A DNA stretch of 64,000 nt from Laburnicola sp. R22_1 (taxonomy: Eukaryota > Ascomycota > Dothideomycetes > Pleosporales > Didymosphaeriaceae). How positions within the stretch are numbered: the stretch's first letter is position 1; each line of letters starts with the position of its first letter. The notes below the pieces were generated by a model. That model searched no databases and was not told the origin of the DNA. It was given only the letters and a program-made list of their open reading frames with translations. Shown here one piece after another: positions 11,340 to 23,795 of the stretch. The DNA is taken from NCBI GenBank assembly GCA_014281115.1, contig JACONQ010000001.1, forward strand, positions 1,426,001-1,490,000, in the 5' to 3' direction. The position numbers and the translations under genes are program-made.

Positions 11340-11669
11340 AGGTGGTGTGTGTCATTCGCTAGCGTTGTGAGGAGCAGCACGGACAACTATTTCATGAGAA
11401 TGTGAGACCACATCATAGTCTCCACTCTAGCACAAGATAGAGCTCATGGACTGCTGTGCCTCGAAGGTTGCAATATATGACATTCTTAGGCCATTGCCGT
11501 GCTCAGGAGATTGGACTCTCCACTAGCGTGCGGGAGTGAAAGCTAAGCGAGAATCTTGACCCCTCAGCGGGGCACCAGCACCACCAGTCTCAAACACGGG
11601 TACGCGCTCTCCTGCAACCACCCCCCCAAACCCTCTCAGTTCTCCACAGCGCACCATATTTTCGTCAAG
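11340..11669. other. Intergenic
   Basis: This holds the 3' region of the EEP gene and the promoter/leader of the EBP1-like gene. Nothing else is recognised. Confidence 0.5.
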
Positions 11670-13286
11670 ATGGTGGAGGATTCAGCCGTCGGTAAGAAGT
11701 CTCGAACACTCCGACTTCCTCATCCAAAGGGTGTCGAATGCTGCTTTGGGTGGCTACTACGTCAGAGTATGAGTCGTGTGCTGATTGTGCGCGCCTGTTA
11801 GATTACACGCTCGCGAACCCGGATACGTTGACCAAGTACAAAACCGCTGCTACCATCGCCGAGAAGGTCCTCAAAGAAGTCTCAGGTCCGTCAAACAAGC
11901 GCACGATTAGTGTCTTCACGATGATCGTTACATGAGGTGGACTGACAGATGGCAGGATGGATCGCCGCGGACGCCAACATCATAGAACTTTGTGACCGGG
12001 GTGACAAGCTATTGGAGGAGGAGACCTCCAAGGTCTACAAGGGCAAGAAAATCCCCAAAGGCATTGGCCACTGCACAACCATCTCGCCGAGCTCCTACAT
12101 CACCCCATACACGCCCTTGAAGTCCGACCCTGAGGAAGCCGGAGCTACACTAAAAGAGGGAGAGATCGTGAAGATCCAGCTTGGTGCTCAAATCGATGGC
12201 TTCTGCGCTATTGTCTGTGACTCGATCCTAGTGGGCAATTCTGGAGAGGTCAGTGGACGCGAAGCGGACCTGTTCCTGGCTACACACTACGCAAACGAAC
12301 TGCTTCTCAGGCTTATGGTCCCGCCGGGCCTTGTAGCGTCTGGCACCGAGGAGGAGCAGAAGAAGCCTGCACGGAAGCCCTACACTCAGTCTCAAATCAC
12401 CCAGCTGCTAGAGAAAGTAGTGTCCGCGTACGACTGCAATCTGGTCGAGAGCACCACCATTTGGCAGTTCGAACACAATGAGATCGAGGCCAAGAAGAAG
12501 ATTATCCTAGCCCCAGGAGAGGGTGTTAAGGGTGAGGGGCTTCCAGAGGTAGGCGAGGCGTGGGGTGTAGAAATGGGTGTCAGCTTGGGCAGCGGCAAGG
12601 TCAAGACCATCGACAATAAACGAACCACTCTCCATCGTCGTACTGCCACCACTTTCGGTCTCAAGCGCCCGAGCTCTAGACAGTTGCTATCAGAAGTGGT
12701 CAAGAAGTTCGGCACTTTCCCATTCAGTCTGAGACAGCTCGAGGATGAGAAGTCCGCGAAGGTTGGAGTCATCGAATGCGTGCGAGGAGGTGTGCTACGA
12801 CAGTACGAGGTTGTTGGTGAGAAGAACAACGAGCCGGTCGCTAGGCTGTTCACTACGATTGGTAAGTGCATACTCTACCCCTGAAATTATGTCCGTCGAA
12901 TAAAATCTGGTCACGGATCTCGTCTGAAGGCTCCCGAGGAGGGTTTGAGACGAAGAGTCGACAATATAGGATTTCCGAATATTCGCTGACGACGTCACAG
13001 CTGTAACCAAGAACGGCATTACCCGCCTAGCTCAGCCCCCAGCACTTGATGTCTCCAAGTACAAGACAGACAAGAAGATCGCCGATGAAGAGATTCTCAA
13101 GATCCTCGAGCAGCCTATTGGCAAGACAGCGTGAGTGGACCTACCATCCGTTATACGTTCAACAGTCACTAATCGTACGCCTAATCCAGTTCCAAGAACA
13201 AGAACAAGAAGAAGAAGAAGAAGCCGACCAAGAAGGCTGCTACAGAGGGTGGCGGTGAAGAGGACGAGGAGAGTGACGAGGAGTAA
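11670..13286 (+). CDS. EBP1/PA2G4-like protein (methionine-aminopeptidase fold, 42-kDa curved-DNA-binding protein family)
   Basis: Five exons (11670-11691, 11802-11885, 11956-12861, 13001-13130, 13190-13286) join in frame to 412 residues. The first exon is 22 nt, coding MVEDSAV. The pita-bread aminopeptidase fold spans about residues 8-350: DYTLANPDTLTKYKTAA, then GHCTTISPSSYITPYTP, EGEIVKIQLGAQIDGF and FEHNEIEAKKKII. It ends in a Lys-rich tail (SKNKNKKKKKKPTKKA) followed by an acidic end, the nucleic-acid/ribosome-binding tail of this family. Members are catalytically inactive relatives of MetAP2 that bind ribosomes near the exit tunnel and affect ribosome biogenesis and growth. S. pombe calls its member a 42-kDa curved DNA-binding protein. 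Splice junctions sit inside conserved segments and all keep the frame. Confidence 0.92.
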
Positions 13287-14348
13287 TAAGCGTGCGATCA
13301 GCGCCATCGTAGAGGATGATCCAGGTCAAAGGTCCTGTCGCATTCCCGAACTTCCCGATTGCAGGCAATTTTCTGGTTGAGGGACTTTTGTTATCTCTTT
13401 CCTTGGCTAGTATTGTCGGCATGTCGTCGTCAATGAATTGATTGGGCGAAGTTCAAGCCTCAAAAGTTGTGTTGCCGCTTGACCTCGGGTTGCTATTGCG
13501 TACGGGCACTCACTGCCCCTAGTGTATGTAAGGCAGGGCGTGATCAGTAACTACAAGTAACTGTAGTAGCTTAGGTAATTCAAACTACTCTAGGCTCTAG
13601 TAGCTGCTCCCTCGAGACTCGTTGTTGGTGAAGATGCTAGCACGTGAAGGCGCTGTGGCCTCGAGACCGGAATTAGCCCTAAGATGAACTGGCGACGGGA
13701 GACAACTGCTGCACGCTGCCTTTCAGGTAGAGAAATCGAGTAGTATAGTCTGGTTCTGCGAAAGGGCGCACTCTGGTTACAAAAAGAAGGTCCCCCTGTA
13801 GCCCCTGAGCGTATGCAAAGTGCGCTGCAGTTCTATGAGCCGCAAACAATGAATAACAATCTGACGCACCTGCCTGCTATTGTGGGTTCTAGAAGGTCCG
13901 AGCGCAGGCAGCTTGATTGTTGGCGGCGCGGTGAAGTGAAAGGGACCCCCAGACGGAGGGCTGTATAAATACCGCCCTCCCCCCCAACGACCTGTGATCT
14001 CTCCACACCCCACACCCCTCTTTTTTCGAAACTTTTCCAGAATCGGTTTTTCGTATCTACCGGCTCCATCAGGCTATTGCCCCGAACCTCTACCTTATAC
14101 TGCGACATTTTTTAGTGTCGTGAGTAATCAGGACAGGGAGTCTGCGGGCGTTTTGGCGAGCGTCCGAGCGAACCTCCCAGTCCCATCTTTCTTCCCAACC
14201 ATCGAACAGCCACCCACGGGCGACGCGACGGACATAACCCCCAACGCGCTATCTGCAGGCGAAAAGCTCAGATAGCTCGCGTGGTAAGTATCGCCTGAGC
14301 CTCCATGGCCACGCAGCTCGCTCACAAACCTGCAGTCTTCACGTCGCC
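13287..14348. other. Intergenic and leader of the PHD-finger gene
   Basis: About 1.06 kb. A TATA box (TATAAAT, 13964-13970) is followed by a C/T-rich tract, suggesting transcription starts near 14000 and a leader of about 330 nt. A candidate leader intron runs 14284-14335 (GTAAGT donor, TGCAG acceptor). Removing it would eliminate an upstream ATG at 14304. No other gene is seen. Confidence 0.5.
13964..13970 (+). promoter_or_regulatory. TATA box for the PHD-finger gene
   Basis: TATAAAT lies 379 bp before the ATG at 14349 and is followed by a pyrimidine-rich stretch, the usual context of a fungal core promoter. Confidence 0.45.
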
Positions 14349-17300
14349 ATGCCGGCTCTCCGCAAGCGCAAGTCGCGGACCAGCACCCCCATGGCGGGCC
14401 CAATGGACGCGCCGACCTACGACCCCAACGCACCTAAAGAGAAGATACAGAGCTCTCTCGACCTGTGGGTAGAGCCTGCACCCCAGAATCCCGCACCCTC
14501 CTTCGAAGAGGACGGCCTCGCGCGTCACGGTGTGCTTGAGACCATGGCGCCCCTCGGCCAGCCCCCCTCGACCAAGGTTAAGCAGAAGGCTCGTGTACTC
14601 GGCGATGCGCCGCCGAAGCCATCGTTTCTGGGCAGGAAGGCGAGTGCGTTCGGTGAAGAGGAGGCAACGACACCCGAGATGACACCCGCGCCTGAGCTGG
14701 AGCGGGACGACTCTGAGCGCCTGGACGACGAGGACCTGCACGTGCCACTCCCGGAGCAGGACGAGGACGAGGATGACGACTACATGCCCAAGAGTCACCC
14801 GAAGAAGAAGCAGAAGACATCACAGGGTGCGAAGACGCCCGTCAGGGGCCGGCTCTCCGCCCATAACAAACCAGTTGGCAATATGAAGTCGCCCCTCAAG
14901 AATGGGGTAAACAAGACGACGCCGACAGTGGCAAGCCCCAGTGCGCAGGGCGCTGGCCTCAACGGTTTGGATCAAGTCACTACGCAGCGAATAGAAATCG
15001 CTGTGAACGACGCTCACGCGCGTTCGACAAAGGACAACCGACCCAACGTCGGGATGGCTCTGCGAGAGATGTTCAACAAGAGCCGAGCCGACAAGAAGCT
15101 GGCGAGAGCCTTGGACGGCGTGATCCACCAGAAAGAGACCGCCGACGACTGGTCCCTCTTCCGAGGTTTCATCAAGAACGCCAAGAAAGTAATTAAGAGG
15201 CGGTCCAAAATTCAGCAGGCAGAAGAGGCTGCGAAGGCTGCGAAGGAGTCGCGGGCAGCATCCCAGGACGAAGTGTCATCGCCTGCTGCTAGCGGTGAAG
15301 GCACACCCAACAACACTACTTTTGAGGTCGAAATCAACGGTACGGCTCCTGTGGGTCTCTCAGACTCAGCCCATCCTTCGACCAGCACCATGAGATCGCC
15401 CCGTGACACTTTCGACGATGCAGCATTTTCCGAAGTCACTCCCCACCCACTCAGCACTGCCCCGGCTTTTCCGGCAATTGACGCACCAACCCCGCCAGCC
15501 CCTAAGATGGGTTCCAAGTCGCCTCGCAAACAGCGGGCCACGAACGGCAAACTCGCTCCCGACTCTGAGCTAGATGCGACTGCTGAAGCCTCTACTGCTG
15601 CCGCCAAATCACCCGAGATCGGTGCAGGTAGTGACTCTGGACTCTCGGATGTCGACGAAGATATCCTGCACCACGGACCACCTCCTGCTGCCGCTCAGAC
15701 GAACGGCAATGGCATCGCTGCTGCTACGAAGAAGACGAAAGCACATGCACGTCCTGGCAAGAAACCGAGAGCCAATTCTATGAAGCCGTTCGGAAAGCAC
15801 AAAGAGAAGATGTCAATTACCGCAGAGCAACGAGCCCAAGAGGCAGAAATTGAGCAGAGACGACATGAGCTTGCGAGAGAGCAAGAGCGCTTTCGGGACA
15901 TGAAAGATGGGTATGCTCCCATGTCCGACATGCGCTTTGAAGACGATGAGACTGCGTCCATGACCGAATCGATTAAAGCCATGGGCCCGCCAGGCGATAT
16001 CCACCGGCCACGACGAGGAGGTCGACCTTCGGCACGCACCAATATCACAGTGCAAACCAACGGTACAAAGCGCACGCGGGATAACTCTAGCTTCTCGTCA
16101 CCACACCCTGATTCGGCAGCCACCAGCCGACCCTCGACGCCCGCAGCCTTCACCCATGTGCCCACCAAGCGGTTAAAGCTGAACAACGGCCAGGCTCACC
16201 AGGCAGCTAGGACGAAGAAATCGTAAGTACTCCCCATATCGTGTTTCCACTTATCCCTGTCACGTTGTATTGGGGCGCTGCACGACGCCAGTACCCGTTT
16301 CAGACAGGGATGCTGGCATCGACTGAGCAAGCCCAACGTGGTTCCTCGCGTTTGCATTTTTATTCTTGCAAATCCCTTGGATCTGTGAAGCAAACTAATG
16401 TATTTTTGTGCTTAGGCCGGTCAAGAATCGTGATGGGCCTATTGCCGGAATTCCACACACTGGCGGTGGCGGTTCGAGACAATCGGGGCCTGATGACAAT
16501 GACCCAGTAAGTGCCACTCAAATTCCCGCTCCACCCAACCACATCATCTTCCTTCCACCACATAATCCATCAACAACAATTATCTATCTTCTACCCTCAT
16601 CACCTATGATTTTCACAACAACCATTACGCCTCTCAAATATCCATACTCGCCTCCGAGTTCCACTTTGTCACCTCCTCTAACACCTTGCCAGGATTCGCC
16701 GCCATCAGAGAGCGATGACCTTTGTTCAGCCTGCAAAGGCGCCGGCGAGTTTGTGTGCTGCGACAACTGCCCACGCGTCTTTCACTTCCTATGCTGCGAT
16801 CCGCCGCGTCTTGAGGCTCCTACAGGCTCCTTCTTGTGCAATGAGTGCACTGCGAAACTGAAACCGGCTGAGGATCCGGGTGGGGAGTCATCCCTAGGAC
16901 CACTCTTCAAGTCACTGGAGTCTATTAACACCCGCGCCTTTGCACTACCCGCCGAGATTCAGAGCCATTTTGAGAATGTAGCTGCGCGTCGTGACGGCTC
17001 CTATCACGAAGACGTCAAGAAGTTTCCGCTGTAAGTGCGACGCGTTTCTACGTGGTGGCATGATCACTAACACTGCGCAGGGCCAGGAGCAGCGGCTATG
17101 GCCACCAGAAACCTGATTACCTAAAACTTGTCGATAATGAACACAACACGATTCTATGTGTGTCGTGTGGACTGACTTCTGGCGGCAAACGCCAGATGCT
17201 GAGGTGCGACTACTGCGCGGCTTATTGGCACCTGGATTGTTTGGATCCGCCCATGGCGAACCCGCCTCACATTAACTTGGAACTCACGCACCGCGATGCG

Positions 17301-18061
17301 TGGCGATGCCCGCGTCACATTGAACACGATTTTCGAAGCGGCTATGTTGCACAGAACGATCTTAACGATGCGCAAGACACGCCCATGCTCGACGCGCCAG
17401 TCGCTCGGCTTGGCCGGAAAGTGCGCAAGCCCAGGCATCCTCAGGTCATCCAGCCCACTTTCTCACGTGGTATGCGCAACAATGGACTCATCGATATCAT
17501 CAACGATCCCGATGATGACACTGATGGTGAGGGGAATTATGTCTTTGGCAGCGAAGAGAAGGACAACAGCTCCTCCGTCTACCGTATTCCGGAGAAGGGA
17601 CTGATACTGGACTTCATTGACAAGGTCAAGAGGTACGTAAGCCTTCTATGTTTTCATTTTGCAGCACTAATACGCTTATAGTGGTCGTGTCGAGAAGGCA
17701 GCACGAGCTGTTCACAGTAATGCGCAGCGCAAGGCATCGATGCAGAACTTTGCCGCTCGCCCGATCCAGCAACAACAAGCTGCCCTCAACCTTGCGAAAT
17801 TCGCCAACAAAGAAAAGGACATCGGTCTGAATGAAAGCACCGTCGAAGCGCTTGTCCTCAGCCTCACTGTAAGCTATTGCACTTCTAAGATTGACGGTTT
17901 CATTGGCGCTAATACCCGTGGATCAGGCCGAAGCTCCGAATGATGTCGTTACGGCTATCACAGCTGCTCCCCTAGCGCCTCCCTCTGACATGGAGCGCGA
18001 TCAACTTTTGAAGCTGGAGAAACTGCTCAAGATCCGTCTTTATGGTTCCTCCACTTCTTGA
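14349..18061 (+). CDS. Double-PHD-finger protein, Rco1/PHF12-like (Rpd3S histone deacetylase complex)
   Basis: Six exons (14349-16222, 16416-16506, 16693-17030, 17081-17632, 17682-17868, 17927-18061) give 1058 residues. The first 650 residues are low-complexity and charged, with acidic blocks and nuclear-localisation-like KKKQK and KRLK. PHD1 (about residues 665-709) reads DLCSACKGAGEFVCCDNCPR ... CNEC; PHD2 (about 793-850) reads ILCVSCG ... LRCDYCAAYWHLDCL ... CPRH. A long interdomain segment and a C-terminal helix follow. Paired PHD fingers with this spacing and C-terminal position match yeast Rco1, fission yeast Cph1/2 and human PHF12, which tether the Sin3-Rpd3S deacetylase to transcribed chromatin. 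The name is by architecture, not by alignment. The second intron (186 nt) is stop-free in frame. Confidence 0.8.
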
Positions 18062-19672
18062 ATCCCTGGTTGAGCGACAAGCGTATTACGGCCTCCAGGC
18101 CTCTGATTCATCCGGCCTGCATTTCGCGGTGATCATTGTCTCAGTGAGCCTGTAGGCCCTTGTTCACGGATTGATGGGTCACGGAACGGTTCTTGCAGGA
18201 TGAAGATCCTCGGCCCCTATATCCCTCCCGCCGTATCCCAACCGATTTCCTCCCGTGTTTTAAGCGAAAGTCTCGCCACTAGCCCGCCTTGCCCAGCCGC
18301 CTCATGTGTTCCTAAAAAGATTTGCTCCTTGTTCACGGCCGATGCTCGTTTCAATCTCGGCGTTGCGCGCTCGGTGCCATCATGGTTTCCTTTTCCTAAC
18401 TCAAATCGGGCTTTTTTGAAAGTCCCCTAGCGCGTTCGGCGCTTGTAACACCCCCTCGGATTTCTTATCACTCCCGGACTTCGGGACCTTTTCAGGTCTT
18501 ATTCGCTATAGTGGCTCTCATTACTGCAACTTGTGAGCTTTCTCTTCCTCTGCACATCACTGCATAGCGTGGAGTTGTATCCGGCATCTTTGGCACGATT
18601 TTCTTGTCCTATGGCGAGAAGCTTTCCAATTTGGCGTTTTCATGTCCCCTAGAAGTTCCTAACCAGGGACGCGGGGGCTTTATTGGTTGTGACTGGCTTG
18701 ATTGTCAATGTTTTAGTTGTCGGTTCGCGACGGGTGGATACGGTTTTTGATGAGAGGCCTATTAGTTTGCGAGGGCTTTTCAGTGGTGCCACCGTGGATT
18801 ACATATTAGAGAAACAGTTTCATGGCGATGTAGGCTATGGATAAGACGTGGTTCGACTTGACGCTGGTGTCTCTGTGTGTATGCTCTTTCGTCGCGTCTA
18901 ACGTTGCTTCTCTGGGACCCACGCTAGGGTGGTCCTGTAAAAACGCAAAGCAATATGCAAAGCAATATGCATTATCCGATCAGACAATCCAGAACGCGGC
19001 TACCAGGAGCAAACATTCCTCTTGCCTTTGGCGTGTCGTTGGCCTGGCCTCATTCTACGTCCGGTCAAGACAGCTTGCTTCCGCACCCACGTAATTGGAT
19101 ATCGATATATGGTACACAGCACCACATGATGCAAGTGCCCATGCCCGCACGCTGACCGGACCCATATCCACGTACTCGGGCTGACGTGGAGGCGTGGAGG
19201 TTCGCTGCGTCTGACACGTACTACGGACGTTGTCCGAAACAAGCAAGGAGCACCATGCCGCATCCGGCGCAACAACGAAGGGAGCCTGATACTAATGCTC
19301 ACTGATGCTGACGATCTACCTGTTGAAGAGGGAAAACGGGGCTTGAGTCACCAGGTAGATTGATGAGCAAATGAGAAGTTTGTGTAATTGTTTACTAGTG
19401 CTGGGGAACTGGAGGACCATGGGGCGCAGTGATGAAGGATTCAGGGGTTTGATTGGGTATGATTTATCTATTCGGGCACAAGCGCTCTGGCGTGACGCCC
19501 TTGGGAAAACTTGGCGCGCTGAACTGCCCACCCTGCGCATATGCCGCTGTCTCTATGGGGAAGGTTTCTGTCCGTCCCGTAGCAATGCCATTATCCCCGT
19601 GCAAAGGTTTTGCACGGCTCGGTAGAAATGACGAGAAACGAAAGAAGTGAAGAAAGGGTGGGCAAGACAGTC
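18062..19672. other. Intergenic, convergent 3' regions
   Basis: These 1.6 kb separate the stop codons of the PHD gene (+) and the asparaginyl-tRNA synthetase gene (-). A direct duplication of GCAAAGCAATAT sits near 18946-18969. No open frame shows protein-like composition and I see no tRNA or transposon. Confidence 0.5.
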
Positions 19673-21513
19673 TTAAGGCTTGCAGCGACCGAAGTAGCGT
19701 GGGTATAGAGAAGTATCGCGGACAGTGTGCTGCTTGCAGAGCCATGCAAGGAAGCGCTCGAGACCAAGACCGTAGCCACCGTGGGGAGAACTTCCGTACC
19801 TATTAACGTTTTAGTAAGGCCCGTTTTACTTGAAGAACCTGAGGGGAGGAACTCACTTTCTCTGATCCGTATACCAATAGTAGCTTGAAGGATCAATGCC
19901 TTCCCTCTTGAAAGCTGCCATCAACTCCTCGTGCTGGTCAATCCTCATGCTGCCACCTACAATCTCACCCACGCCAGGCATCAAGCAGTCCACACTTTCA
20001 GTCACCCGTGGGTCCTCCTTATCCTTGAGCATGTAGAAAGCCTTGATTTCGGTTGGAAAGTGTGTAAGGAATATAGGCCGGTTGATGATGTCTGTCATCT
20101 TGCGCTCAGCAGCCTCTGCGATATCATCACCGAACTTGTGCGGTTCGCCCTCATCGGTAGGGATGTTGTGCTCTACGAGCCAGTCGATGGCTTCCGAGTA
20201 CTTCATGCGCTTGAAAGGGCGCTCGGGCATCTGGAACTCGGGGTTGAGGTCCATGACGTACTGTTTGATAGTCGGGTCCTCTAGGGCGACTTCTAAGACG
20301 CGGCACATGAGGAATTCGAGATGGTCGAGCAGGTCGTTGAAGTGGACGAAGTCTAGCTCGGCTTCAACGTGAGTGTATTCTGCGAGATGCCGTCGGGTTA
20401 GAGACTTCTCGGCGCGGAAGGACTTTTCGATGCAATAGACATCGCCCATTGAGGGTAAGCACGTCTCAAGATATAGTTGCGAGGATTGTGTCAGGAATGC
20501 TTCCTCATTGTAGTAAGGAAGACCGAAGAGAGTGGCTCCGCCTTCCACCATGGTCTGTACGAGCGCTGGAGGACTGACTTTGCGGCTGTGGTAGTTTAGT
20601 CAGTATCCAGGGCGTGGTCTGGTGATAAGGACTAGACTTACAATCGAAGCTCCTTATAAGCAACGTGGAATGCCCATTCTACAGCATCTCGCACGATCAA
20701 CACCTTTGATGCCGTCTCGCCACGCAGTGTGAGGTGCCTGAGATCTAACAATGTCGCATGCTCGGTGTCTTTGGAGACACGGTTGGTGATGGCATCATCG
20801 CCACCAGCTGCCTTCCACCCGGAGTGAATCTTGTAGAAATCGGCGTGCAGTTCCCGGCCGTTGGGGGCATGTGCTCCCTCTGGCACCTCTCTCAGCTCTC
20901 CAAGGATTTCCATGCTCGTCTCGCGGGTCAGTGTGAGGGCGTCGTACGTCTTAGCAAGCTGGCCCTGGAGAATAACCTGCATGAAGCCGTAGCCATCTCT
21001 TAGTGTGATAAACATGTTCTCCTTCTGTCTCCGCTCTCGATGTACTCTGCCAAACACCCGCACCCTTGTGCCTTTGGCATCCTTCCCATCGCCTAGCTTA
21101 ACCTTTTGTGGATCCGTGTCATCGAGCTTGATCTTGACTGCCTTAGGCAAGCTCTTGTCCTCCTCCAGAGTGATCTTCTTGGCCTCGTCCAAAACCTTGG
21201 TACGGTCCGCCAGCACCTTCGCTTGCTGAGCTTCCTGCTCCTGCGCCTTCTCCGCCTTCTTCTTTTGTGTCTTTGCGAAGTTGGCAGCTTTCTTCAGAGC
21301 AGCTTTGGCAGCAGGTTTCCATTCCAGGCGTGCAGAAGCGTCTGAGCCTTCGGGCACTTCGCCAGTCACGTTCTTGCGCGTGAGGAACTTGTGTGTCTCG
21401 CCATGGGTGAGGACCGCGAAACCCAGAGACTTGTAGGGCAGGCTCTCGTCACCAGGCTGCGTATCGAGATCCTGGCCGACGTCCTCGTCGATGTAATACG
21501 TGGATTCCGCCAT
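19673..21513 (-). CDS. DED81: Asparaginyl-tRNA synthetase, cytoplasmic
   Basis: Exons on the minus strand are 21513-20642, 20585-19857 and 19799-19673, coding 575 residues. A Lys/Ala/Glu-rich N-terminal extension (about residues 60-130) precedes the OB-fold anticodon-binding domain ([17 protein letters not shown]). The class II catalytic core follows, with motif 2 at [21 protein letters not shown] and motif 3 at [12 protein letters not shown], read only after removing the last intron. AsnRS rather than AspRS is indicated by the overall segment order and by the [19 protein letters not shown] block. There is no mitochondrial presequence, so this is the cytosolic enzyme that charges tRNA-Asn. 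A TGAGTCA site lies about 120 bp upstream of the ATG. Confidence 0.94.
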
Positions 21514-23057
21514 GGCGACTGCAATTGGCGTGGTCGAATGCTGAGCAAGAAAATGCGGTTATGACTGTTGTGTCGCGTTTGAGTTCGAGAAATAAAGCGT
21601 AGCGCGGGGAACTATGCGAAGTGGGGTTGAGTCATCACCCTTCGTGTGGGCGATCCGATACACTCCGTGTTGCGATAAGCTCCGAAACAGTCACTATCTA
21701 TGACTCCTTCGCTGTCTGGAGGCTCAGACAAAACTACAGTTTCTTGCAGCTTACTTTCTGATCCCTGGGTTCCTGGTCGCGTGTCAATTGCATGCCCCAC
21801 GTATCTGCTGTGGCGTTCACCTGTGGCGCAGTCGAGGACCACTCCCATTTCAGAGCTTATGCAAGTGATGGGCGAGCGGAATAGAAACGCGAAACAGATG
21901 TGGCTTTAGAGTGCCAAAGTCTCATGTACAGCAAGTATCCGCAATTGGTATTAAGCTTTTGGGCGGTACCCTGGCATCACCGCTAGGGTTTATTCCGCGC
22001 TTACAAAGACCTGCCAAATGCTTCAAACGGAAACAACATATTTATACCTGGGTCTCCGTAACATGTTTCACGCCGGGCAGAACTCCTACATTTGATTAAA
22101 AATGTCAGAACCGTGGCATTACACATACCCTTCGCCTTTAGAAGGCTACCAAGATCTTGAACCGCTGCCGAAGTGTGTACCAATCATCTGAAAAGCTTGG
22201 GACTCTAACCGATGATGTAGAGAGATCTCGGACGACGGCAAATCGTTCATTAACCCGCCGGCAGACAAAAAGAGCGAAGCTTACAATACTTTTGCGTCGC
22301 CCATAAGAAACGACCGGCGCGGAGGTTTTGATATACATATCTACTTCCTCCAAACAAACGCCGAAGAGACCAAATTTGCCAACGAATTGTGGGAGCGCAT
22401 ACGACGAGAATGTGCGAGAATTCACCCATCATTAGTGTCCAATTTTCACAGGGCTAACGCGTTCCTAAGTTCCTGAACTGCGCATTTACAAGGTCTGGCA
22501 TATGCCGATTGGTCCACACCCCATGGCCATGTTCGAGGTCAACCTGTTCACGCCGGGTAAGTTTTGAGCGAGCATATACATGAATTGCACTAAGGATACC
22601 AGAGCAATTTGGAGCTTTCATTCCGTGGCTCGTTATCAACCGAGGACCACTTTCGGCGCTTATACATCCAAATACGGATGACGAGGTGAGGGATCATACA
22701 CAGAGGGCTACGTGGATGGGCCAGCCACTGCCGTTGTATGTTGGACGGATGAGGGCATAGGAGCAGAAACGGCGATGTAGAGGGAAGGCTTGTTTTCTAT
22801 TTCACGTCTACTTTGTGAATCCTCCATAGATTTTACAGCGGTGCCTGTTACCGGCACACACACGCTTCCAATGGCACGGCTGTACTAGAAGCACCGCGGC
22901 ATAATGCACTCATGACCTTTCGATTGTTAGCCGCTCTTTAGAGTACGCTCAAAGGCATCGTCCAAGCCTTCGTTCCAGACCCATGTTGACCTTTTCCTTG
23001 CCCAACCACCAGGTCCTCGCTGCCGTTGTGGGTTTACAGATCCATGCTGTAGAAACC
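21514..23057. other. Intergenic with the synthetase promoter
   Basis: These 1.54 kb lie between the asparaginyl-tRNA synthetase start (-) and the SRP14 stop (-). The left end is the synthetase promoter with a TGAGTCA element. The middle (about 21900-22900) is unassigned, with short open frames in every direction that look random. Confidence 0.5.
21628..21634. promoter_or_regulatory. TGAGTCA element (Gcn4/CPC1-type) upstream of asparaginyl-tRNA synthetase
   Basis: A perfect TGAGTCA lies 115-121 bp upstream of the synthetase ATG (21513, minus strand). This is the consensus bound by Gcn4 in yeast and CPC1/CpcA in filamentous fungi during general amino-acid control, a regulon that includes aminoacyl-tRNA synthetases. 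The motif is seen; the regulation is inferred. Confidence 0.55.
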
Positions 23058-23536
23058 TCAACCCTTCGTGTCTACCGCTCCCTTCTTTTTCTTCTTCTTG
23101 TCTTTCTTTCCTCTCCTGTCCCTCTTCTTTAGCCCGCTCATGCCGGCCTTGCACGCCTCTGCATATCGCACGAAGAAAGCATCCAGCTGGTCCGGCTGTA
23201 CAATCGTCGACATGCTGATCTTGTCAACGTCCTCTCTGTCCGTTCCGGCACGCTTGGTAGATTTGTTGTTATTTGCGCGGATGAGTATTGGGAGAGAGTC
23301 GGGTGGATGTGTGTCCCAGAGTGGGTCGTCGGCGATCTTGGACGGCGACGGGGGTTGGCCCTCGGTGTCGAAGCTCAGACGCTTTTGCGTAAGATAGACG
23401 GTGCCGTGGCCTTTTTTGCGGTTGTACTCGAAGAGATTGCCGAGCTGAGTGAAGAACTGTACAGGGAGTCAGCGGATATGTTTACATGTGGGAGCCGGCC
23501 TGGTACCTCATCGTTGCTCAAGTGTTCGTTACTCAT
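23058..23536 (-). CDS. SRP14: Signal recognition particle subunit SRP14
   Basis: Exons 23536-23507 (MSNEHLSNDE) and 23456-23058 give 142 residues. The SRP9/14 Alu-binding fold is recognisable in FFTQLGNLFEYNRKKGHGTV, YLTQKRL, a long acidic loop (PSPSKIADDPLWDTHPP), and PILIRANNNKS followed by MSTIVQPDQLDAFFVRYAEA. It ends in a Lys/Arg-rich tail (KKRDRRGKKDKKKKK). In the family it binds the Alu domain of SRP RNA and slows elongation during co-translational targeting. The gene is divergent from NOM1/SGD1; the two start codons are 259 bp apart and probably share a promoter. Confidence 0.9.
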
Positions 23537-23795
23537 TGCAAATCGTGGCTTATAATATCATATCCACGCAGAGGTCGGCTGCGGCCCTACGTATTGGCCG
23601 GAGAATATAAGGCCGTAACGGCGTATGTGACTCGGATCGCGGCGCGTGGTGTTGAAAGCCTTGACCGATTCGAGGGCTGGTGAATTGGAGGGTTGTCTGT
23701 TGTTGGGTGTGGGGCTGCTGTGTGCGGCGGAGGCGGGGGCTAAGTCCGGCCTTTTTTTTCTGGCCCTGCTGCCCTGCCACCGAGCCTTCGACACG

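Noticed and set aside
22927..23154. Arg/Glu/Lys-rich ORF at the SRP14 3' end
   Set aside because: Out-of-frame shadow of the basic SRP14 tail, whose correct frame ends at 23058.
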